Shown piece after piece: positions 1-5,873 of a stretch of 9,701 bases of DNA. The DNA comes from JBFISM01 sp041608535 (lineage in GTDB: Bacteria; Actinomycetota; Acidimicrobiia; Spongiisociales; UBA5794): assembly GCA_041608535.1 (NCBI GenBank), contig JBFISM010000140.1, forward strand, positions 1-9,701, given 5' to 3'. Positions within the stretch are counted from its first letter, which is position 1. Each line of letters starts with the position of its first letter. Made by a program: the position numbers and the translations under genes. The notes beneath the pieces are model-generated. The model worked only from the letters and a program-made list of their open reading frames with translations. It had not been told where the DNA came from and did no database searches.

Positions 1-1
1 C

Positions 2-28
2 GAGGAGGAGTTCGACACGGAGACGTAG
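2..28 (+). CDS. C-terminal tail of an upstream gene (partial)
   Basis: The first bases read as an open frame of eight codons (E-E-E-F-D-T-E-T) closed by TAG at 26-28. Every third position is G or C, as in the real genes here, and the acidic tail looks like an ordinary protein C-terminus. It ends just before the first operator/promoter module, which fits an independent upstream gene. Eight codons cannot identify a product, and the frame could be open by chance. Confidence 0.35.
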   Translation, partial: EEEFDTET

Positions 29-43
29 CGCTGCCAGCCCAAG

Positions 44-79
44 TCGGTGGCGACACCTCACCCACACATCACGTAGCTG
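44..79 (+). promoter_or_regulatory. Operator/promoter module 1, upstream of the DUF7144 gene
   Basis: The right arm TCACCCA (58-64) is followed by nine bases and then TAGCTG (74-79), taken as the -10 region. The left arm (44-50, TCGGTGG) is a degenerate match to TGGGTGA, and the 7-base centre lies at 51-57. Aligned with modules 2 and 3, the GGTG, the central GAC and the whole right arm are kept at the same positions. The -10 box begins 33 bases before the ATG at 107, exactly as in module 2. The left arm is imperfect, so this copy may bind its regulator more weakly. Confidence 0.6.
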
Positions 80-106
80 TTTGTCATCTCGAGCAGGAGT
101 TGCCAC

Positions 107-517
107 ATGAGCGCAAGGCCTTCCAACTTCAGCAGCGCCGCCGCCGGCTGGGCGATGTTCGCCGGGATCATGCTGATCATCTATGGAGTGTTCGATGCCA
201 TCCAGGGCATCGTCGCGCTGGCGAACAACGAGTTCTTCGTCCTCACCCAGGACTACGTCTTCAAGTTCGACGTCACCACGTGGGGTTGGATTCACCTCAT
301 TGGCGGTATCGTCCTCATCGCGTCTGGTGCCGGGATCTTCTCAGGGAACGTTCTCGCACGAACGGTCGGCGTGATCGTGGCGGCTTCGGCCGTCATCTGG
401 AACTTCGCCTGGCTGCCGTACTACCCGATCTGGTCGATCATCTCGATCGCCATCGGTATCGCCGTGATCTGGGCACTGACCGCACACGGTCGTGACCTGA
501 CCCTTGGAGGCGTTTGA
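107..517 (+). CDS. DUF7144-type four-helix membrane protein
   Basis: A 136-residue integral membrane protein with four predicted helices, about residues 14-38, 58-80, 83-105 and 108-126. A conserved-looking aromatic stretch (W99, W102, Y105, Y106) precedes the last helix. The pattern (AGWAMFAG near the N-terminus, WGWIHLIGGI in the second helix, a WNFxWLPYYPxWS segment) matches what I recall of the DUF7144 membrane family of actinobacteria, whose function is unknown. The ATG at 107 is preceded by AGGAG (95-99) at good spacing. It has its own copy of the operator that also fronts the sulfatase and the maturase unit, so it is probably co-regulated with them. No catalytic motif is visible. The gene's 3' end recurs as a decayed fragment at 2371-2421. 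Confidence 0.85.
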   Translation: MSARPSNFSSAAAGWAMFAGIMLIIYGVFDAIQGIVALANNEFFVLTQDYVFKFDVTTWGWIHLIGGIVLIASGAGIFSGNVLARTVGVIVAASAVIWNFAWLPYYPIWSIISIAIGIAVIWALTAHGRDLTLGGV

Positions 518-622
518 TCAACGGTCGATGGCGGTGCGCAGCGCCAGTGGCAGCGACTGATGTGCGGTCAGTCGGACCCAGTTGATGGGCTCGCTCTCTC
601 GAGGTGCGCGACTCCTGCATGT

Positions 623-658
623 TGGGTGAGGACAAGTCACCCAGCCGCCTCGTAGCGT
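623..658 (+). promoter_or_regulatory. Operator/promoter module 2, upstream of the sulfatase
   Basis: A perfect 7-bp inverted repeat, TGGGTGA (623-629) and TCACCCA (637-643), flanks seven bases (GGACAAG). Nine bases later comes TAGCGT (653-658), a good TAnnnT -10 box. With a 17-base spacer the -35 hexamer would be GGACAA, inside the palindrome, so a bound protein would sit on the -35 element. The -10 begins 33 bases before the GTG at 686. The rest of the 168-base gap after the DUF7144 gene (518-622) shows no gene and no convincing terminator. Confidence 0.7.
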
Positions 659-685
659 GCTTGGAGACACCGAAAGGAGCGCGCC

Positions 686-2164
686 GTGCCCGATGGCAAG
701 CCGAACATCCTCATCCTGTGGGGAGACGACATCGGCTGGTACAACATCAGCCACAACAACCGCGGGGCGATGGGATACCGGACTCCCCACATCGACCGCG
801 TCGCCCGCGAGGGCGTCGATTTCACGGATTATTATGCCCAGCAGAGCTGCACCGCAGGACGGGCGGCGTTCATCACCGGCCAGAACCCGGTCCGGACGGG
901 GCTGACCAAGGTGGGCATGCCCGGCGCCGACGTCGGCCTCGATTCACGCGACCCCACGATCGCCGAGCTCCTCAAGCCGCTTGGGTACGCCACCGGCCAG
1001 TTCGGAAAGAACCACCTCGGCGACAAGGATGAGTATCTGCCGAGCAACCACGGGTTCGACGAGTTCTATGGGAATCTCTACCACCTGAACGCAGAGGACG
1101 AGCCCGAGCACCCCGACTACCCCAAGGATCCAGCGTTCCGCAAGCGCTTCGGGCCCCGTGGCGTCATCCACTCCTACGCCGACGGTCGCATCGAAGACAC
1201 CGGACCGCTGGACAAGAAGCGCATGGAGACGATCGACGACGAGGTCACCGAACGAGCCCAGCAGTTCATTCGTCAAGCACACGACGACGGCAAGCCGTTC
1301 TTCGTCTGGTGGAACGCCACCAAGATGCATTTGTGGACTCGCCTGAAGGAAGAGTCGCGGGGTCTCAGTGGCCAGGGCGAATACAACGACGCCATGGTCG
1401 AGCACGACGGTCTCGTCGGCAGCATGCTCGACCTGCTGGACGAACTCGGCATCGCCGAGGACACCATCGTGATGTATTCCACCGACAACGGCCCGCACTA
1501 CAACGCGTGGCCGGATGGCGCCATCTCACCCTGGCGCAGCGAGAAGAACTCGAACTGGGAGGGCGCCTTCCGGGTCCCGTGCTTCGTTCGATGGCCCGGG
1601 GAGTTCCCGGCTGGCGAGATCCGCAATGGCATCATGACCCACCAGGAGTGGCTCCCGACGCTCCTCGCTGCCGCAGGAGAACCTGACATCGTCGAGAAGT
1701 TGAAGGCAGGCCACAAGGCCGGCGACAAGGAGTTCAAGGTCCACATCGACGGCTACAACGCGATGTCGTATGTCAAGGGAGAGACCGAGGATTCGCCCCG
1801 AGACTGGTTCTTCTACACGAACGACGACGGACTCATCGTCGGCGTCCGTCTCCAGGACTGGAAGGTCGTCTTCTACGAGCAGCGCGCCAAAGGCATGCAG
1901 TTGTGGGCCGAACCGTTCGTACACCTGCGCATCCCGAAGATCTTCAATCTCCGGCGCGATCCCTTTGAACGGGCGGACGAGAACTCGAACTCCTACTGGG
2001 ACTGGGTGCTCGAACACGTATTTGTGCTCTATCCGGCCCAGGCGTTGGCGGCCGAGCAACTCCAGACTTTCATCGAGTTCCCGCCTCGTCAAGACCCGGC
2101 GTCGTTCAATCTCGACAGTGTCATGAAGGCGGTCACCGATGCCGCCGGGAGCGGACCGCGCTGA
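686..2164 (+). CDS. Cytoplasmic Cys-type sulfatase (arylsulfatase family)
   Basis: A 492-residue type I (formylglycine) sulfatase, expected to hydrolyse a sulfate ester. Metal-binding D14-D15 open the protein in ILWGDDIGW. The modification motif is C55-T-A-G-R59, the C-x-A/P-x-R form in which Cys55 must be oxidised to formylglycine. Further family landmarks are K108/H110 in FGKNHLGD, H215 in TKMHLW, D267-N268 in STDNG and K287 before WEGAFRVP. The GTG at 686 is favoured by GAAAGGAG (672-679). This start gives no signal peptide, and the DDIGW strand begins almost at once, so the enzyme should be cytoplasmic and its substrate imported or made inside. The maturase gene lies downstream, and the same operator fronts both genes. 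The true substrate cannot be read from sequence; 'arylsulfatase' is the family name only. Confidence 0.95.
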   Translation: MPDGKPNILILWGDDIGWYNISHNNRGAMGYRTPHIDRVAREGVDFTDYYAQQSCTAGRAAFITGQNPVRTGLTKVGMPGADVGLDSRDPTIAELLKPLGYATGQFGKNHLGDKDEYLPSNHGFDEFYGNLYHLNAEDEPEHPDYPKDPAFRKRFGPRGVIHSYADGRIEDTGPLDKKRMETIDDEVTERAQQFIRQAHDDGKPFFVWWNATKMHLWTRLKEESRGLSGQGEYNDAMVEHDGLVGSMLDLLDELGIAEDTIVMYSTDNGPHYNAWPDGAISPWRSEKNSNWEGAFRVPCFVRWPGEFPAGEIRNGIMTHQEWLPTLLAAAGEPDIVEKLKAGHKAGDKEFKVHIDGYNAMSYVKGETEDSPRDWFFYTNDDGLIVGVRLQDWKVVFYEQRAKGMQLWAEPFVHLRIPKIFNLRRDPFERADENSNSYWDWVLEHVFVLYPAQALAAEQLQTFIEFPPRQDPASFNLDSVMKAVTDAAGSGPR

Positions 2165-2370
2165 ACGAGGCGGTGATTCTGGCCGAACCCAGGAGGTACA
2201 CCACCGGGCAGGAAACGCAGACCTCGGGGCGGAACAGAGGAGGTCGGCCTTGTCGGTGTCATGCGAGTCGAAGACGACTCTGGGTGCGTTGACGACCCAG
2301 GCTGAATCGACTGCCCTTGGAGAACCGACGTGACCGAGCAGTGTGCGCCGGATCGCACGATCGGGTCCCC

Positions 2371-2421
2371 ATCGCCATCGGGCTCGCCGTCATCTGGGCG
2401 CTCACCGCATGTGGCAGGGAC
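2371..2421 (+). pseudogene. Remnant of a second DUF7144 gene (3' end)
   Basis: Bases 2371-2421 align without gaps to 446-496 of the DUF7144 gene at 40 of 51 positions. Translated, the fragment gives IAIGLAVIWALTACGRD against IAIGIAVIWALTAHGRD (residues 114-130), 15 of 17 identical. Several differences are silent third-position changes, so the copy diverged while still coding. Just upstream, CGATCGGGTC resembles CGATCTGGTC of the intact gene, but about seven bases then seem to be missing, which would shift the frame. The other helices are not found. This is a broken paralogue, not a working gene. Confidence 0.65.
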
Positions 2422-2489
2422 GTCGCCTACGAGCGGGGTATGACCCTGGCGAGATCCGCCAACACGCGAGTGGTCGACACTTGGCAGCC

Positions 2490-2532
2490 CACGGCGCCGC
2501 ATGCGCCATCCGGTTGTCGGCTGGGCGCCGTG
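2490..2532. repeat. GC-rich stem-loop with 9-bp perfect stem
   Basis: CACGGCGCC (2490-2498) and GGCGCCGTG (2524-2532) are exact reverse complements separated by 25 bases. It lies 39 bases upstream of operator module 3 and has no T-run on either side. It might act as a partial transcription barrier between the sulfatase unit and the maturase unit, or be incidental in GC-rich DNA. Confidence 0.45.
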
Positions 2533-2571
2533 TAACCCCGTACGTCCGCCAGCAAGAGGTGATCCCGCAAT

Positions 2572-2607
2572 TGGGTGAGGACGACTCACCCAGCCGCCCC
2601 ATAAGCT
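2572..2607 (+). promoter_or_regulatory. Operator/promoter module 3, upstream of the small-protein/maturase unit
   Basis: TGGGTGA (2572-2578) and TCACCCA (2586-2592) form a perfect 7-bp inverted repeat around GGACGAC. Nine bases later is TAAGCT (2602-2607), a TAnnnT -10 box. The 27 bases from the left arm onward are almost identical to module 2, including GCCGCC after the right arm, while sequence further out diverges. The -10 begins 36 bases before the ATG at 2638, three more than in modules 1 and 2. Confidence 0.7.
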
Positions 2608-2637
2608 CGCAGCACTGCCCGACAAAGGAGTAGCACG

Positions 2638-2907
2638 ATGAAACATCCCCTTCGCATGCTGTTAGTGGCGTTGATCGCCGCAGGCGTGGCGACCCTCATC
2701 GTCCAGAGAGATCGTCTGCGACAGATCGACCGGGCAGAGCTCGTGGCTCAGCTTCGTGGCGCCGTCGAGTCGAGGCTTCCTGACCGGGCGTCGGGCCAAC
2801 CGTCGGTTGAAGAAGTCGATGTAACCGCCGACATTGGCACGGTCGACGCTGGCGCCGACGCGGCTCCTCTAGCCGAATCGGGCCGCAGCGGGGACGCGGG
2901 TGCCTGA
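2638..2907 (+). CDS. Small N-terminally anchored membrane protein, function unknown
   Basis: An 89-residue protein that I do not recognise. A short basic N-terminus (K2, H3, R6) leads into one hydrophobic segment, about residues 7-22. Next comes a charged stretch (QRDRLRQIDRAELVAQLRG, likely helical) and a low-complexity acidic, Ala/Gly-rich tail. This looks like a bitopic or anchored protein. The start is well supported by AAAGGAG (2624-2630) seven bases before the ATG, and operator module 3 lies just upstream. GC at third positions is about 69%, lower than I would expect for this region, so it may be fast-evolving or recently acquired. As first gene of the unit that ends in the maturase, it may serve the sulfatase system, but nothing in it shows how. 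Confidence 0.75.
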   Translation: MKHPLRMLLVALIAAGVATLIVQRDRLRQIDRAELVAQLRGAVESRLPDRASGQPSVEEVDVTADIGTVDAGADAAPLAESGRSGDAGA

Positions 2908-2914
2908 GGACGCC

Positions 2915-3025
2915 ATGAGCCGCGACCGCGTGGTGGCCGGGCAGCCGTTCGTGTGGACGCTCGCCCGCCACTGGGCGCGGCCCTCCGACCCATCGATCTA
3001 CGGTGGGTTTCGCCTCCATGAGTGA
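2915..3025 (+). CDS. Probable overlooked 36-residue ORF before the maturase
   Basis: The ATG at 2915 opens 36 codons ending in TGA at 3023-3025. GAGGA (2906-2910) overlaps the previous gene's stop and lies four bases before this ATG, which is a little close but workable. Of the 35 codons after Met, 31 end in G or C (about 89%), higher than in the small protein upstream, which argues for real coding. Its end overlaps the maturase ATG (3018) by eight bases, an arrangement typical of translational coupling. The peptide is rich in Arg, Trp and His (R3, R5, R18, R22, R33; W14, W20), with no Cys, signal peptide or membrane segment. I do not recognise it. It could be a leader peptide, a small partner of the maturase, or a chance frame. 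Confidence 0.45.
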   Translation: MSRDRVVAGQPFVWTLARHWARPSDPSIYGGFRLHE

Positions 3026-4475
3026 TACGACGCCGTCGACTCCGCTGCCGATGCCGACCGCTCGCCCCCGAACGCAGCCGTCGGAGCGGGCGTGGTCGCC
3101 CTCGGCGGTCCACATCCTCGGGAAACCTACGGGAGCGATCTGCAATCTGGGATGCAGCTACTGCTTCTTCCTGGACAAGGAGCTTCTGTACGAGGGCGAT
3201 CGGTTTCGCATGTCCGACGAGCTGGCGGAGACGTACATCCAGTCCCTCGTGGAGGCCCACACTGTGCCGCAAGTCACCGTGGCATGGCAGGGCGGCGAGC
3301 CGACGCTCATGGGGCTCGACTTCTATCGCCGGGTGATCGAGCTCGAGGCCAAATACCGGAAGCCGGGGATGACGTATCTCAACACGATGCAGACCAACGG
3401 CACGCTGTTGAACGACGCGTGGTGCGAGTTCTTCGCCGAGAACGACTTCCTGATCGGGATCAGCATCGATGGACCCCGAAAGCTCCACGACTCCTATCGG
3501 GTCACCAAGAAGGGCGAAGGCACCTTCGACAAGGTGATGCGAGGATTGCGGTTGCTCCAGAAGCACGGGGTCGAGTACAACGTGCTGACCACCGTGAATC
3601 GGCTCAACGGCGACTACCCGCTCGAGGTGTATCGCTTCCTGCGTGACGAGGTGGGCACCGATTGGATGCAGTTCATCCCGGTCGTGGAGCGGGTGGACGA
3701 GCACGGCAACCCGGCCGATCTGCGTGGCGCATACGCTTCGGAACGATCGGTGCTTCCAAGACAATTCGGGGAATTCCTGACCACGATCTTCGATGAGTGG
3801 GTGCGGTACGACGTCGGGTCCGTCTTCGTGCAGACCTTCGAGGCGACGGTGCGCAACTTCGCCGGGTTCGATCAGTCCGGCATGTGTGTCTTCAACGAGA
3901 CCTGCGGCACCGGACTGGCCCTCGAGCACAACGGTGACCTGTACTCCTGCGATCACTTCGTCGACCCGGAGTTCCTCGTGGGAAACATCGCCGACACGCC
4001 GCTCACCGATCTCGTGTCGTGCCGGCAGCAGTACGAGTTCGGCCAAGACAAGCTGACCCAGCTGCCGCAGTACTGCCTCGATTGCGACGTACGATTCGCC
4101 TGCCACGGGGAATGCCCGAAGAATCGCTTCCTGGCGACCCCCGACGGGGAACGGGGGCTCAATTACCTGTGCGCCGGCTTCAAGGCATTCTTCCATCACG
4201 TCGATGAGCCGGTTCGCACGATGGTCGATCTCATGCGCCTCGGGCGATCAGCATCCGATGTGATGGAGATCATGGCGTACCGCGATTTGCCCTTCCGGGA
4301 TGAGCTGCATCGCGCCGGCCGCAACGACCCGTGCCCGTGCGGTAGCGGTCGCAAAGTGAAGCTGTGCCACGGGAAGCCGCTGAGTCGTCCGCAACCGGCA
4401 GATCTCCCCGAGTTCCACGACGCTCCGCGACCGCCCGTCACCGAACGTGGGCGGCGCGCGGCGGACCTCAGATAG
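3018..4475 (+). CDS. Anaerobic-type sulfatase maturase (radical SAM/SPASM) with C-terminal SEC-C motif
   Basis: A 485-residue enzyme expected to oxidise the sulfatase active-site Cys (or Ser) to formylglycine in the cytoplasm, using S-adenosylmethionine and three [4Fe-4S] clusters. The radical SAM cluster motif is C42-x3-C46-x2-C49, in CNLGCSYCFFLDKE, followed by GGEPTL at 92-97. The SPASM region keeps C290, C296, C311, C353, C356, C362, C366 and C385. Asp312 directly after C311 matches the catalytic Asp reported for the clostridial enzyme, as I recall it. A C-terminal extension (about 434-452, NDPCPCGSGRKVKLCHG) is a SEC-C zinc-binding motif. The ATG at 3018 is preferred: GGTGGG (3002-3007) lies before it, whereas the in-frame GTG at 3003 has no ribosome binding site. 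The partner is almost certainly the nearby C-T-A-G-R sulfatase. Confidence 0.93.
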   Translation: MSDTTPSTPLPMPTARPRTQPSERAWSPSAVHILGKPTGAICNLGCSYCFFLDKELLYEGDRFRMSDELAETYIQSLVEAHTVPQVTVAWQGGEPTLMGLDFYRRVIELEAKYRKPGMTYLNTMQTNGTLLNDAWCEFFAENDFLIGISIDGPRKLHDSYRVTKKGEGTFDKVMRGLRLLQKHGVEYNVLTTVNRLNGDYPLEVYRFLRDEVGTDWMQFIPVVERVDEHGNPADLRGAYASERSVLPRQFGEFLTTIFDEWVRYDVGSVFVQTFEATVRNFAGFDQSGMCVFNETCGTGLALEHNGDLYSCDHFVDPEFLVGNIADTPLTDLVSCRQQYEFGQDKLTQLPQYCLDCDVRFACHGECPKNRFLATPDGERGLNYLCAGFKAFFHHVDEPVRTMVDLMRLGRSASDVMEIMAYRDLPFRDELHRAGRNDPCPCGSGRKVKLCHGKPLSRPQPADLPEFHDAPRPPVTERGRRAADLR

Positions 4476-4596
4476 CGCATAGGGGCTGTCGTCCAGAAGG
4501 CCGGAGGACCGGATGGCGGTCTGAACGGGGTCGGCTCAAGACAATGGGGAGGTCTAGGCTCCCGGCCACTGTCGGAGTCCTTGGGAGGGGTGCCCA
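4476..4596 (+). promoter_or_regulatory. Spacer with weak promoter candidate for the transporter operon
   Basis: This 121-base gap separates the maturase from the ABC transporter genes. TAGGCT (4555-4560) fits a TAnnnT -10 box 42 bases before the TTG start, but no good -35 hexamer is visible. A small hairpin, GACCG/CGGTC at 4507-4511/4517-4521, has no T-run. The shared operator palindrome is absent, so the transporter is not an obvious member of that regulon. Confidence 0.3.
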
Positions 4597-5799
4597 TTGG
4601 GGTTGCGGATCCTTGTGCGGATCGGCTCGGTGCTGATCGCCATCTGGATCGCAACCGCGTGCGGTAGTGGCGAGAGTGCGGCCGACATGCCCGGGGACCC
4701 GATCCGCATCGGCTTGATCTCCCAGGAGGAGGAGCTGATCGCCTTCCCGGAGATCTCCATCGCCGCCGAGACTGCCGTGAGTTACGTCAACGCCGAGTTG
4801 AGCGGTGTCGAGGGAACTCCCATCGCAGTTGATGTGTGCACTGTCGGTGACACGCCCGAATCGGTGATCGCCTGTGCCCAAGAGTTCGCCAACGACGACG
4901 GTGTGAGAATCGTTCTGATGGGCACCGTGAACGCCGCGGCCGGCAACGACACCCTCGTCGGCGTCGGCAAACCGGTGCTCACCTTGGTATCTGACATGCG
5001 GGACATCACCACGCCGGGAGTGTGGGCGTTCGATCCGGGGTCCCCGGTGCTGGCGGCGGGACTCCTCGAGTTCTCTGCAAACGAGCTGGGTGCCACCACC
5101 TTTGGGCTTCTCGGTGCGGACGATCCGTCCACTGCCGAGGTTCTCGTCCCCCTTCTCGACGCGTTAGCCGAGCCCTTGGGTCTGACCAGAGCAGGTGATC
5201 CGATCACAGTCCCCTTGGAGGGCGATCCGGCCGGCCCGGTGAAGCTCGCGGCCGACAATGCTGCGGATGTGTTGCTGGCAGTCGTGGACGCGTCGCAATG
5301 CGTGCCAATCGCCGACGCCGCCGACTCACTGGGACTGTCGATCCCCAAGATCGCAGCCGATACCTGCATGACGAGCGAGGTGATCAGCAGCGGCTCGCTC
5401 GACGGTTGGTACGGGATCTCGGTATGTGAAGCGCCGATCGCCCCCGACAGGCGGACCGATGGCACCTTCAGCCACATCGTTCGCACGTACGGGGACGGTG
5501 ACCCCCGGCTCGACTCGAGCTTCGGCTGCTGGGCGGTGGCGAACGTCATCGTGGCAGCCGAGGTGTTGGCCGAAGCGGGTGGGGCCGGTGCCACGAACGA
5601 CTCGATCGCGCAGGCACTCGATGCGTACTCCTCGGACAGCCTCCCGGCCTACCCGCCGGTGTCGTGTCCCGGGCCGGCGCCTTTCCTTGGCGCCTGTCTG
5701 CGGACTGCGACGATTGTGCGAGTCGAGGGCAACGAGGCGGTGCCCGAAGCGCTGGTTCCCGTCGACTTGACGCGGCTCGGTTTGGCCACGGAGGACTGA
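4597..5799 (+). CDS. ABC transporter substrate-binding lipoprotein (Liv/HAAT family)
   Basis: A 400-residue binding protein of the periplasmic-binding-protein type 1 fold (Leu/Ile/Val-binding class). A basic, hydrophobic signal (R4, R8, then a run to A21) ends in the lipobox-like A19-T-A-C22-G, so the mature protein should be lipid-anchored on the outer face of the membrane, capturing ligand for the permease. The mature chain begins with a family-like strand (DPIRIGLISQ) and contains the typical TPESVIACAQEFANDDGV segment. The TTG at 4597 is chosen because GGAGG (4584-4588) precedes it at good spacing and the signal peptide is then complete; the TTG at 4603 is an alternative. It lies 74 bases before the fused permease and heads its operon. 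The ligand cannot be told from the sequence. Confidence 0.88.
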   Translation: MGLRILVRIGSVLIAIWIATACGSGESAADMPGDPIRIGLISQEEELIAFPEISIAAETAVSYVNAELSGVEGTPIAVDVCTVGDTPESVIACAQEFANDDGVRIVLMGTVNAAAGNDTLVGVGKPVLTLVSDMRDITTPGVWAFDPGSPVLAAGLLEFSANELGATTFGLLGADDPSTAEVLVPLLDALAEPLGLTRAGDPITVPLEGDPAGPVKLAADNAADVLLAVVDASQCVPIADAADSLGLSIPKIAADTCMTSEVISSGSLDGWYGISVCEAPIAPDRRTDGTFSHIVRTYGDGDPRLDSSFGCWAVANVIVAAEVLAEAGGAGATNDSIAQALDAYSSDSLPAYPPVSCPGPAPFLGACLRTATIVRVEGNEAVPEALVPVDLTRLGLATED

Positions 5800-5873
5800 A
5801 CGCGGACCCAACCGCCGGCGCCCAATCGTCTTGGCACACCACCACCCCTACCACCACGGCACAGAGGGCCTGA

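Larger units (their letters stand above)
2165..2571 (+). other. 407-base non-coding spacer with gene remnant and inverted repeats
   Basis: No convincing intact gene is seen between the sulfatase stop and operator module 3. Short open frames here (for example 2317-2535) lack a ribosome binding site and are best read as decay products. It holds the DUF7144 3' remnant (2371-2421), a 9-bp stem-loop (2490-2532) and two shorter perfect inverted repeats. These are GACCTC/GAGGTC at 2220-2225/2240-2245 with a 14-base loop, and CTGGGT/ACCCAG at 2280-2285/2295-2300 with a 9-base loop. None is followed by a T-run, so no standard intrinsic terminator can be claimed. The first could still weaken read-through from the sulfatase gene. 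Confidence 0.6.

Noticed and set aside
243..249. A fourth TCACCCA half-site, inside the DUF7144 gene
   Set aside because: There is no left arm at the right distance and no -10 box after it; the bases are part of a coding segment.
944..1498. Minus-strand open frame within the sulfatase gene (184 codons), and a similar one at 1526-2092
   Set aside because: Both are shadows of the sulfatase reading frame, with no family resemblance.
2280..2300. CTGGGT/ACCCAG inverted repeat as a further operator copy
   Set aside because: The arms resemble the operator, but the centre is two bases shorter (TGGGT-N9-ACCCA against N11) and no -10 box follows at the right distance.
2446..2459. Exact 14-base match (CTGGCGAGATCCGC) to 1611-1624 of the sulfatase, suggesting a sulfatase fragment in the spacer
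   Set aside because: Similarity does not extend convincingly on either side, and one 14-base match within about 10 kb of GC-rich DNA is not improbable.
3003..3017. GTG start at 3003 for the maturase
   Set aside because: There is no ribosome binding site before it, while the ATG at 3018 has GGTGGG at about ten bases and overlaps the upstream small ORF.
2748..4199. Long open frame on the minus strand (483 codons) antisense to the maturase
   Set aside because: Its product has no recognisable domain and is the mirror of a gene with complete radical SAM and SPASM motifs. Long antisense frames are expected in GC-rich coding DNA.
4782..5594. Minus-strand open frame (270 codons) antisense to the binding-protein gene
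   Set aside because: Low-complexity Ser/Ala/Thr-rich translation opposite a clear lipoprotein gene; a GC-composition artefact.
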